A stretch of DNA of 64,000 nt from Terebella lapidaria (Eukaryota; Annelida; Polychaeta; Terebellida; Terebellidae), in contig OX424564.1 of the NCBI GenBank assembly GCA_949152475.1, forward strand, positions 40,298,165 through 40,362,164. Reading direction: 5' to 3'. Under the pieces are notes generated by a model. That model worked only from the letters and a program-made list of their open reading frames with translations, was not told the DNA's origin and searched no databases. Shown one piece after another: positions 32,448 to 42,705 of this stretch (position 1 is its first letter; each line of letters starts with the position of its first letter). The translations under genes were made by a program, and so were the position numbers.

Positions 32448-34222
32448 ATGGATAAGAGAATCACAAGGCAGAGCGTGAGAAGTCGTAGTGCTTCACCGAG
32501 AGCACAACCAGAATCAGAATCTGGTCGACACGGCGCAAGCTCCAAGTCGAGGAGTCGCAGTCTTTCTCCAGAACCGGCACCAGGCCCATCCCAGGTACTC
32601 AAAGAGAACATTGGCGCTGTGGTACAAATGGACCTTGATGTAGCGGAAAGTCTCCAAAAAGCAGTAGCAACCTTGAGAGAAACCGAGCGCAGGGCAGTTG
32701 TTGCTGAATCTGCCCTTGAGGCAGAAAAGCGTCGTTCTGCACTCCGAATGAGGGAGGTAATGGAAGAAAGAAATCGGGCTGTGCAACAAGCAAATGCGCA
32801 GGCGGATCTGGCAAGGCGAACGGCCAGCGAAGCATCAGCCTCTGTCGACAACATTGCAGCCGAATCGGTCAGTGTCAGGGAGACCATGTCACAACAGGAA
32901 GACCAGTGGCGCACACGGCTAGAACAGGCTGACAGTGAATGGCACGAGAGGGTAAAAAAGGTGGAGGATGTCTGGCGAAGACAAGTCCTCGAAACAGAGG
33001 CAACATTGTCTGCTAGGTACCATGACATGGAGAAATCCTGGAGCCAGTCCCTAGCAGAACAACAAAACCAGGCCCAGATAGAGCTCGACCGAATGAGGGC
33101 TCGCTGGAAACATCGACTTGAAGAAGCAGAAAGACAAGCATCTGCTAAGCTGTCAAAACTTCAAGAAAGCCAGACATCACTGTCAACTACAGGAGCTCGG
33201 GGACAAGCCGGGTACCCTGCTCGCGAGGAGCAGCCACTCCCCAAATTGGGGGAACCTTCAAAACAGCACAGTGTCTTCTCCCCAGCCAGAACCCAGGTGG
33301 AGTTTGGCCCGATGTCCTCACCAGAGTACAGCTACAAACCTGGACCAACAATGAGCAGTGGAGACAGTCCATGTCGCCAGCAAGCTGCAGGAAGCGCCAG
33401 GCATGTCCCACTGCCAAAACAAGTCATGTTTGATGGCAGTAACAGTTGGGAGAGTTTTGTAACCTCATTCGAGTCCTTAGCAAGTGCCTGTGGATGGGAC
33501 CCAACAGAAAAGCTATTCCGACTGACAAACAGCCTCCGTGGTGAAGCAGCGGAGTATGCTTTTGGTCAGATTCCGCCAGAATCTACATCTGACTATGAAA
33601 GGCTGAAGGAAGCCCTGGAGGCAAGGTTCCAGGAACGACGTGCCCCCACTTCATACCTGGCTCAGCTTGAGCCAGGCGTTTGAACGCACGCGAGGATATA
33701 TCACAATATGTCGCAAGCCTCCGTCGGCTCGTCATCAAGGCGTACCCCACTGCTGATGACAAGACCAGAGAGACAATTGTGTTGCGACACTTCCTCAGGG
33801 GTCTCCCAGACCAAAGCACGGCAATTGCAGTAGGCATGAGCCACCCCAAAACGGTTGAAGAAGCAAGAGCCGCCCTAGAGACATATAGCAGCTTGAGGGA
33901 TGACGCACCCAAGCCACCAAAAGCTCGTAATGTCAAAGCAACCTCACAAGATGGCTCCAGTGAGCAGCCGGATAAATTTGACAAGCTTTTGCAGATGGTT
34001 GAAAAATTGCTGGGCAGAGCAGCACAGCAAAATAGGCCTGCTTCAAGCAGGTATGAGTCCAAGCAAAGTGGATACAACAGGGCTGGACAGTCACAACACA
34101 AGCTGGATAAAAGCACTGTGGAGTGCTTCAAATGTCACGAGATGGGACACTTCGCGAGAGAGTGCAGGTCTTTGCCGTCTGGTGACAGGAACCAACAGAA
34201 AGCTAAGGAGTCGGAAAACTAG
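32448..34222 (+). pseudogene. Gypsy gag with long coiled-coil N-terminus, frameshifted
   Basis: Start at ATG 32448 in a good context (AAACCATGG). Residues 1-60 are Ser/Arg-rich. Residues ~65-250 form a charged heptad-rich coiled coil (ESLQKAVATLRETERRAV and onward). Then comes a Gag capsid-type region (FDGSNSWESFVTSFESLASA). This frame stops at 33683. The capsid continues in another frame (from about 33680), through FLRGLPDQSTAIAVGMSHP to a CCHC knuckle (CFKCHEMGHFAREC, near 34125) and a stop at 34222. One frameshift near 33670 separates the halves. Gag packages element RNA in cytoplasmic particles. The coiled coil is longer than usual for Gypsy Gag. Confidence 0.85.
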
Positions 34223-36687
34223 GTGGGACCAGTCCGACCGGCCCGCCACTGGTCCCAATTAGTAAACCACCCGGCGAGAACATTGTGTGCAAAGTCAGAA
34301 ATCACAGTAATTCTGAAGAGATATCTGCTTTCCTCCCCTGTGCAATTGGGAATATGCAAGTTAACTTTCTGATTGATACTGGAGCTGCAGTGACTGTGTT
34401 ATCTGACATTGTGTATAATAGGATACCTCCTAATGTGAGACCCCCATTGAAGAAAGCTCAACTTTCGGTGAAACTCGAAGGAGCAGACCAGCAACCCATA
34501 AATGTGCACGGGATAGCAAGGATTACATTTTGTGTTAATGGCCGAACATTCGAATGGGATATGTTTGTTGCGGCTATTTCAGAAGAAGGACTTCTGGGAA
34601 TGGACTTCTTGTATGAAAATGATTTTGTACTTGCTGCTGAGGGTGGTCTGCAACTCGAGGGACATTGTGTTGACATTGTTTTGGAGGGAACACCCCCAAA
34701 ACTGCAGAAAATCACCCTCAAGGAGGATACATGGATACCAGCTATGTCTGAGTGTGTTGTGTCTTGTGTCAGACAAAAACCTTTGCCTGAGGCTACAGTT
34801 AGGTGCTGTGTGGCAGAGCCCCTGTCTGGGCAAGCTGCCGGTGAGGATATACATGTAGCAAGGACCCTTGTTAGTGTAGGTCAGAATTGTGAAGTTCCCC
34901 TGCGTCTGATGAACACCGCTTCAGAAAACAAGCTGTTGTACAAGGGAACTGTTTTGGCGCAATTGCATGAAGTCAGTGATGTCATGGAAATTGACAGTAC
35001 CAGTAACAGAGGAGCGGGAAAGCTACGCAACATGCAACCCTCAAGGAAAGATCAAAAAGTGCCTGATCTGGATACCTGGCCCCAAAGTGTTCGTGACTTG
35101 TATGATAAAACAAAGGAGAGTTTATCTGAGGACCAGGCAGTGAGCCTTGCACAGTTGTTCCAGAGACATTTGGGTGTATTTGCTACTTCACCCATCGATC
35201 TTGGGCGAACATCGCTTGTTACTCATCACATTGACACTGGTGATGCCAAACCCATCAAGCAAGCATCACGGCGTCCACCACTCGCATTCAAGGATGAAGA
35301 GGATAAGATCCTTGCGGACCAGCTCAAGGCTGGTGTGATTCGGGAGTCTTCGTCGCCGTGGGCCTCACCACTGGTCTATGTGAAAAAGAAGGATGGGTCA
35401 ACTCGCCCCTGTGTGGATTACAGACGCCTCAATGAAGTGACACGGAAAGACGCATACCCACTCCCACGTATCGATGATTGCCTCGACTGTTTGTCCTCAG
35501 CACGGATATTTTCTACTCTGGACCTGCAGTCTGGATACTGGCAAATCGAGGTGAATGAAAGTGACAAGTGCAAAACAGCTTTCATAACGAGGCGCGGACT
35601 ATATGAATACAACACATTGCCATTTGGATTGTGCTCTGCGCCTGCGACATTTGAACGCTGTATGGAGCTAGTCTTCCGTGGCCTTCAGTGGCAAACTCTG
35701 CTTTTGTACCTCGATGATGTGGTCCTGATAAGTGCTACAATAGAGGAACATTTTGAAAGATTGGATGAAGTTTTCAGCCGCTTAGTAAATGCTGGACTGA
35801 AACTCAAAGCGAGCAAGTGTGAACTTTTGCAGGAAGAAGTTCATTTCCTCGGACATATTGTAAGTCATCATGGTGTGCGTCCAGATGACAAGAAGGTACA
35901 GTGTATCAGTGAATGGCGGGAGCCTAGTGACTTGAGGGAGTTACGTTCTTTTCTGGGAGCAGTCAGCTCCTACAGGAGACACATCAAATCATTCTCAGCA
36001 ATTGCCGCACCACTACACAGACTCACCATGGCCGGGATGAAATTTGTGTGGACGGCAGAGTGTCAGGCTGCATTTCAAAAGCTAAAGGACATTCTATGCA
36101 GTAGTGAAGTGATGGCATTCCCTCAGGATAATGGATTATATATTCTTGACACTGATGCTAGTGACACAGCGATAGGAGCTGTGCTCTCTCAAATGCAGTG
36201 GAGTGAAAAGCTTCAGAAGGAAATTGAGCGACCGATTTGTTATGCTAGTCGCAGCATGACTAAGACACAGCGTCGATACTGTGTCACAAGAAGAGAACTT
36301 TTGGCAGTTGTGTTCTTCTCGGAACATTTCAAGCATTATCTGTTGGGAAGGTCATTTGTGGTGCGCACTGATCATTGTGCACTGCGGTGGCTGATGACCT
36401 TCCGAGAGCCGACTAATCAGATGGCAAGATGGCTAGAACTCTTGTCACAATTTGACTTCAAAATCCTGCACAGAGCAGGTGCTTCTCATCAGAATGCAGA
36501 TGGGATGAGCAGGATACCGTGTGACCCCGATGAGTGTTTGTGCTATGATGGCCAAACGATATTGGAAAATCTACCGTGTGGTGGATGTGAGAGTTGTGAA
36601 AAGAAGCACAAGGAATGGTCCAGCTTCTTTGAAACTGAGGATGTTGTACCACTTATCAGCAAGAAAGTAGAGCCAGTTCGAAGAGTT

Positions 36688-37077
36688 GCTGCTGTCGGGA
36701 CGAGTGACAATCAGGATCGAGAGGATGCCGATGTGTCCAGGGTACGACAGATGGATAGCAACAGTGCTGCTGTCGGGACGAGTGACAATCAGGATCGAGA
36801 GGATGCCGATGTGTCCAGGGTACGACAGATGGATAGCACCAGTGCTGCTGTCGGGACGAGTGACAATCAGGATCACAAAGATGCCTATGTGTCCAGGGTA
36901 CGACAGATGGATAGCAACAGTGCTGCTGTCGGGACGAGTGACAATCAGGATCGAGAGGATGCCGATGTGTCCAGGGTACGACAGATGGATAGCACCAGTG
37001 CTGCTGTCGGGACGAGTGACAATCAGGATCACAAAGATCCCTATGTGTCCAGGGTACGACAGATGGATAGCAACAGT
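36688..37077 (+). repeat. 78-bp in-frame tandem repeat, 5 copies, within pol
   Basis: Five 78-bp units encode 26 residues each (AAVGTSDNQD..DA.VSRVRQ and so on). Units vary as RED or HKD and as SNS or STS, giving pattern A-B-C-B-C, which suggests that a two-unit block was itself duplicated. The site is the linker between RNase H and integrase. Confidence 0.95.
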
Positions 37078-37723
37078 GAAATGACAGTAGCCCCTGTCTC
37101 AAGTGTGACAATGTGTGTCATCTTGGGTACTGTGTTATGTGCAATGGGACAAGGGCTGGATTACTGTATTTCAAAGGTGAACTTGGCCGCCTACAGCTGT
37201 GTGAAGTGCTTACAACATGTGTACAGCTCAGTCTGCCACAAGTGGTGGTCAGAGCTGAGCTGGGGGTCACGCCCCAAAGGAGTGACAAGGACTGTGCGGA
37301 TAGGCGTTGTGACGCAGAGGAAGTGCAGCGCCCAAGGAATAGGCGATGTCACAGTTAGCGATCACCGAGCAGGTGCTGATGGCAGTTTGGAGAGATTGCA
37401 TGGATCATCCAAACACAGTACAGCCGACCTGAAGGAGAAACAACTCGGGGACCCAGATGTGTCAGAAGTCATCAAATGGATAGCAGCAGCACAGAAGCCC
37501 CCAAAGAACGAGGTTGTCCGGAAATGTGCAGCAACACGTGAATTGTGGTTACTATGGGACCAACTTGTGCTGAAAAATGGTGTTCTGTACAAGTGGCATC
37601 ACCCCAGTAATGGTGACAAACCACACTTGCAATTTGTGGTACCAGCATGTTTACGGGACGAAGTCTTGTCTGCTATGCATGATTCTATGAGCGGGGCTCA
37701 TTTGGGAATGAAAAGGACTTTGT

Positions 37724-37765
37724 TTGATCCCGCTGCACCGGGGACAGTGAAAAAAAAAAAAAAAA
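37724..37765 (+). mobile_element. 42-bp poly(A)-tailed retroposed scrap in integrase
   Basis: 26 bp of foreign sequence (GATCCCGCTGCACCGGGG…) followed by 16 A, flanked by GACTTTGT at 37716-37723 and 37766-37773. The 8-bp direct repeat plus poly(A) is the mark of LINE-mediated retroposition. Beyond it the integrase zinc-binding reading continues in another frame for a short distance. Confidence 0.7.
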
Positions 37766-39012
37766 GACTTTGTCAAGGCTGGAAAAGTCAATGTATTGGT
37801 TCCAATTGAAGGAGAGTAAGGGAAAGTTTGTGCATACCACGAGTGACTGGAAAATCGTTCCACCCTCAAGATTTGTATGGGAATAGATCTAGACCATTGT
37901 CTAGCGACAGGTGAATGACACTGACACTGGATATGAATGACACTTCACTTGTCTTAGGGCCAAGGCCCTAAACTACATTAGGGAAAATTGTCTCATGGAA
38001 TTTATGAAATGAATGGATTCATGTGAAAATGTGGAAAATGAGCACCAACCTTTCTACTGGATATTCCATAAGCTATTGGAAGGGATGTGAATACATGGAT
38101 ATACTGACAACACATTCTTTCAATTTCTGGATCTAAAAATGATGCCAGATTCAGACTGGTGATGCATCATGGGAATTCACGACAGCGAGTCCGGAGCCTA
38201 GACCACACAGGATTTTAGGACGTGCCACTAGACCCCAGACATGTAAACAAAAACAAAGACGTCTGGAGAAAACCACTACAGCCGTACAGTGGCTACTGTG
38301 GCATGTGGCGGTGGTTTTACGACCCACATGATCGCGGTCAGCCCCCAGGCCAAAGAGAGCCCGCCGGCCGACTGGCAGACTTGGAGTATTGATTTCCCAG
38401 GAAATGTGGAGAGCCTGGAATGACTGTCGTTAAAGTATGGATTACACTGATAATAGGATATGGTTGTCCATAGAGTTCACGGCACTGTACTGGGGAGCAA
38501 TTCAGGAGCCCCAGGCCAAAAACATGAGCGACTTTATTGTCAACATCAGCTGATCGATGGACAATATCAAATGGATATTTGTGGAATTATTTCTTGTGTC
38601 CTGGATTTTAATACCGGCATTCATCATGCCAATATGGACATTGCTGTGAATTGCTTGACAGTGGTGGAATTAACACCCTGAAGGAAATATGATAGGATAC
38701 AACATTTTGAAGAGAAAAAATTGTTGTTGAAAATGTTTCTTTCACAAGTGACAATAAATAAATGTCAGTGACCGGTGGGTCACGTGAATATTTTGGATTC
38801 CATTTGAGGGAGCATTTTGTTTATGTGTCTGTGGTCCAGCTTAGCGGTGGACAGTGGCAGTGGACTGCTGCTGTCAATCACAGGACTGGGACTGCTGATT
38901 GGCCATGGTGACCAGACTTGGGAACATGGATCACCCATTCTGGATCCTGATAGGCTTTGGCAGGTCAGAGCAAGACTTTCAAGTGTCCCCCAGAGTTATC
39001 ATTCTGAGCTGA

Positions 39013-39155
39013 TGACTCCGAATGCTGTGCAGCAAGTATCGTCGGTCAGGACTCCGATCCGGCGCTCTGCAACAAGTCTCGTCGCTGAGGACTCCGAACG
39101 CCGCACAGCAAGTCTCGCCGCTCAGGACTCCGAAAGCCGTGCAGCAAGTCTCGGG
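39013..39155 (+). repeat. ~36-bp tandem repeat, about 4 copies
   Basis: Units begin GACTCCGA and contain GCAGCAAGTCTCG, with one longer unit (about 40 bp). Confidence 0.85.
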
Positions 39156-39385
39156 TGTTTTGTGTTGCCTGTGCCTCAAGGAGTATATAATGCTATGGAT
39201 ACATCAGAAACCCTCCAGGATATGTGTGGATACATAGTGCCAAAACCGAGGAATATAGTGCTATGGATACATGTGGATACATAGTGCCAAAACCAAAGGA
39301 TATAGTGTTATTGCGTGAGGTTGCTTCCCCTCAAAAGCACTAGTGTTGTGAAAGGAGTGGTCTGCTCGATCAGCAAACCACTGAG

Positions 39386-39637
39386 TTGGAGGCAAAAATG
39401 CGACGCCTCCAAGCGGAAACATCACAGGAGGTGAAGGTGTCTGTGTCATCAAAGGTCGCGGAGGTGGGAAACCATCTCCAAGGATACAACTACGAGATGT
39501 TCTGTGTCTTGATGCAACAGGTCAGGGAACTGCGCCAGGAGGTCGCGGCACTACGTCAGGCCATTTCAAGCCCAGGCGATCCAGCAAAGGATGTCCTAAA
39601 GAAACTGGCGGCAGCAATTCTGGACTCTAAGCATTAA
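39386..39637 (+). CDS. Small coiled-coil protein in the Gypsy 3' region
   Basis: 83 codons from ATG 39386 to TAA; the frame stays open upstream (LLDQQTTELEAK), so the true start or a splice site may lie earlier. It is predicted to be mostly helix with heptads (VRELRQEVAALRQAI). It resembles no standard Gypsy protein but echoes the coiled-coil N-terminus of this element's Gag. Expression is unproven. Confidence 0.45.
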   Translation: MEAKMRRLQAETSQEVKVSVSSKVAEVGNHLQGYNYEMFCVLMQQVRELRQEVAALRQAISSPGDPAKDVLKKLAAAILDSKH

Positions 39638-39904
39638 ATGGACATTAAGCATTAAATGGACACTAAGCATTAATTGAAGAAAATGCATGTGAAGACTATT
39701 ATATAGTAATCAAGGATATTATTGGCGATACTTTATCTGTTTGAATATGCATACACATTTGTGTAACTATGAAATATGGAGAGTATCATGGTATTAGTTT
39801 TTGTATTTTTTAGAGGGACTAATTTTTTTCCGTATATTATTATCAGATTTATGATATGTAGGGAGCATACATATATCAGGAGATATATTGCTAGCTGGGG
39901 GTAG

Positions 39905-41097
39905 TGTGGGGTTTTTAATTCAGCTGGCTGTTACTAACTCCAAAGCCACCCAGCAGGTGGCACCTCTGAGCTGGGATGTTAGAAATACCAACTAGGTGGC
40001 AGCATAAGCATGCTGCTAGATCCATAAGGTTTTCATAACTGACCACTGGGTGGCAGCACTATCTTTCAGAGTGAGTGCAGTTGCACCATCATGTACAGAT
40101 ATTTCAGACCTAACTTGTATTTAGGCTTACTTATATGGTTTTGAGATTATTAGGCGACTAAGGAATGTTAGTTAATCATGTTAATCAGTGGTGATGGTTA
40201 TATAGAAATGTCTATATATAGCAATTTGTAGACAATTGTGTTGCTTAGGAAGTTTATAATTAGCCCAGTAGTACCATATATATGTGTAGGCTGTTCTCAG
40301 CACACAGGTAGACTACATATAACCAATATAGTATTTTAGATAGTAATAGCTTAGGAGAAAAAGCAGTCATCACACACCAGTATAATATTTGTAAGACAGT
40401 TAAAAGCCTACCAACCAAGCTGGATAAAATTTATGTAAGTGGGTCAGACTCAGGGGTCATCTAGTACCTGATGATAGGGTTTATATGGGTACATTTATTT
40501 GAAGGTCACTAAGTACAGTTTCCATGTTTGCTTTATGGCTAGCCATCAGGAATTCTATGTTAGGGTCATTGGGTACATATAGGTTAACAGGTACTCATAT
40601 GTCATTGGATGCATAGAATGGGGTCATGGGGGGCGAACCATGGGGGTTACTTAGTACAATCCAGACACTGAGGTCATCAGGTACATATATATCCAGCCTG
40701 TTTTAAAGGTTATCAAGTGCAAGTATTGCGAAACCCCGTAGAGGTTATCAAGTGCTAGGGCTCAGGAAAAGTATTTAAGCTCGAGGAGAGCAAGAATTGG
40801 ACCTTGTTGATTCTAGGTTGATTCTAGGGTGATTCTAGGCGTGATTTTACAGCTTGATTTTACGGTTGTGGACTTTACAAAATACAACATTCGATGAACT
40901 GCAACTTGTGTTTCCTCATCTGCGTTACGAATGGTTTGATGCATCCTGTTTAAAATGCATCTGGTGTCAGAAAAATAACAGTGAGAACTTAACAACTAGT
41001 CCCACACAACAAGACGATAATCACAACAAGAACTCGGAACAAAGCGTTCCTGGGTTCAAAACAACTGGTGTCAGAAGTGGCGTCTGAGATCGTAACA
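39905..41097 (+). repeat. 3' LTR
   Basis: 1,193 bp; same ends as the 5' LTR, with deletions relative to it near 40565-40590 and 40863. The divergence indicates that the insertion is not recent, or that one LTR was edited by recombination. Confidence 0.93.
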
Positions 41098-41490
41098 ATA
41101 CCACCACTAACACATAATTATTATGTTGCCGTTTCAACTTGTTTTTCATTTTTGCAATAGCATACTGTATCTATATATTGTGCGGAACGTATATCCAAAA
41201 CTTTGAGTGCATATGATTGCAAGAAAGCACTGTTTCAGTGAAGATTGAAACGGGATAGGTGATGCTTATGAAACGGTGACATACAAAAAAAAAATCGGTC
41301 GGAACACACTTCTCCTGGGATTATTATCGATAATAACTTATTACATTAACCATGATTGAGTATACGGGCGTCATTTTCCTCCAAACGGGCCCCGGGCCCT
41401 CCCAATTAGCCACAGTTGAATGGCCTGTTGTGGTTCCAAGTGGCACTTTCAAGAATGTAAACAAAGGGAAAATTTCAAAAATCCAAAAAA
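41098..41490. other. Flank of the Gypsy element, unique
   Basis: Begins with the right target duplication (…AATAC to 41101). Nothing else recognised. Confidence 0.5.
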
Positions 41491-41499
41491 AACCAACAT

Positions 41500-41845
41500 C
41501 ATAGAGGAAGAGCTCTGCTCTTCCTAAAAAGAAAAAAAGTTACTGAACAGATTTTGAGAAAATGGCTGCCAAAGTCCAAAATCACATTTTTCGTCGAAAA
41601 CGGCCGCCATTTTGAAAAAAAATTAGAAAATCAGAAAACTAAAAAAAACCTTTTCTGCAAATATTTTTAGGTATTTTTGTGCAAAATTTCAGAAAGATTC
41701 AACCGTAAACTTTAAAGATAAAAATGTGAACGGATGACGGACGGACGGACGGACGGACGGACGGACGGACGGACGACGGACGGACGGACGACGGACGCAA
41801 CGTGACGGCAATAGGTTATCGGACCATAGGTCCGGTAACCTAAAA
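41500..41845 (+). mobile_element. Helitron-like terminal block with ACGG microsatellite and hairpin
   Basis: The AT-rich block (GTTACTGAACAGATTTTGAG, AACGGCCGCCATTTTG) is followed by an ACGG tract (41731-41800) and a hairpin: GGTTATCGGACC (41814-41825), ATA, GGTCCGGTAACC (41829-41840). A tetranucleotide array beside a terminal hairpin recalls bivalve Pearl elements. Confidence 0.65.
41731..41800 (+). repeat. (ACGG)n microsatellite
   Basis: About 16 ACGG units with a few ACG interruptions, inside the element's terminal block. Shorter versions occur at 45163 and 46849. Confidence 0.95.
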
Positions 41846-41849
41846 ATGG

Positions 41850-42705
41850 AATGCTGAAGGTACTATTGGTTAGCCAATATATGCATCAAAACAGGTATGT
41901 CGATCAGAATATATACTTTTTTTTGGACTGGTGTGTACTTTTTTTTTGAGAATTTCAGTACTTTTTTCCCAAAATGTTGGCTGGCAGCACTGGAAAGATC
42001 AAAACAACCATTTTTGTGTCAAAAAACGTCCAAAATTGCTCCTTGTCTGTTTTTTTTTTGTTCTCTAATAATATCTTATCTCAAAACATGCAAATTGGGA
42101 TACTTATTCTTACATCAATCAAGGAGCACCTTAAAGATCTCAGTTGACCATGTTTACCTGATTGCTCGAAAGCAAGGTGTCCAGTGAGCAATGCTCGTTT
42201 TTTTTCGTATGTAGTTTTCTTTTACATAATTACGGTGCACGGGAGTAAATATCTACATGAGTGTCGATATTTCACTCTAACATTGCTCCTAATTTTCAAG
42301 GCAAGATGTCGTGTGAATCTAAAATAAGAATTCATTGTTACCACTGGAAATCTGCACTCTATTAAACAGAACAGGCCAGTACACCTGGTCAGAACCAGAA
42401 TTTTTTGTTTTCTAAAATGTAACCAATCATAATTAACTTTGTAATTCAAGCGCTTTTATTGTTCAAAGAACTCAGTAACAAGGGTGTTTAATGTGCATGA
42501 GAAAAGTTGCTGCATCATAAATAACCTAAATCTAACATTGAAAGCGATATCATTGTGTGATATGACAGAAAAGTGAGAACTAAATTCTTTTTATTAAGGT
42601 GCTCTTGGTATGTGCGCTCCTCATATTTCAGTACATCTTTGTGTGACATGCACAAAGTTGTTTTCAAAGATGTAATATATGCGGTTCTAAGATTTTGATG
42701 TACTC
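41850..42705. other. Downstream flank of the zinc-finger locus
   Basis: AT-rich. A minus-strand AATAAA-type signal (TTTATT on +, near 42590) could end the zinc-finger transcript about 115 bp after its stop. No coding feature. Confidence 0.4.

Larger units (their letters stand above)
34222..37809 (+). pseudogene. Gypsy pol: protease, RT, RNase H, truncated integrase
   Basis: Frame overlaps the end of gag in the -1 frame. Protease: FLIDTGAAVTVLSD (near 34365). RT: STLDLQSGYWQIEV, LPFGLCSAPATFERCMELVF and YLDDVVL (near 35710). RNase H: DTDASDTAIGAVLSQ (36150) and RTDHCALRWL. Next comes a 5 x 26-residue repeat (36688-37077). Integrase starts (NGVLYKWHH…SGAHLGMKR, the two His of the zinc site), but a 42-bp poly(A)-tailed insertion at 37724-37765 breaks the frame; it ends at 37809. 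No DDE core follows anywhere before the LTR. RT and RNase H catalytic motifs look intact. Confidence 0.92.
37810..39904 (+). other. Non-pol 3' region of the Gypsy element
   Basis: About 2.1 kb between the truncated integrase and the 3' LTR. Two substructures are visible: a 36-bp repeat (39013-39155) and a small coiled-coil frame (39386-39637). No envelope-like protein is visible. A G-rich CTGGGGGTAG directly before the LTR (39895-39904) may act as the polypurine tract. Confidence 0.6.
30821..41097 (+). mobile_element. Gypsy-type LTR retrotransposon, internally deleted
   Basis: Two long LTRs (30821-32132 and 39905-41097) begin TGTGGGG and end GTAACA. They are flanked by AATAC (30816-30820 and 41097-41101), a 4-5-bp target duplication. 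A tRNA primer-binding site starts TGG at 32135. Gag is frameshifted; Pol has protease, RT and RNase H but stops inside the integrase zinc-binding domain. The integrase core is absent. About 2 kb of non-pol DNA precedes the 3' LTR. The RT-RNaseH-integrase order places it in Ty3/Gypsy. Confidence 0.93.

Noticed and set aside
36571-37111. Antisense open frames (about 150 codons) in the Gypsy pol
   Set aside because: Shadows of the in-frame 78-bp tandem repeat on the coding strand.
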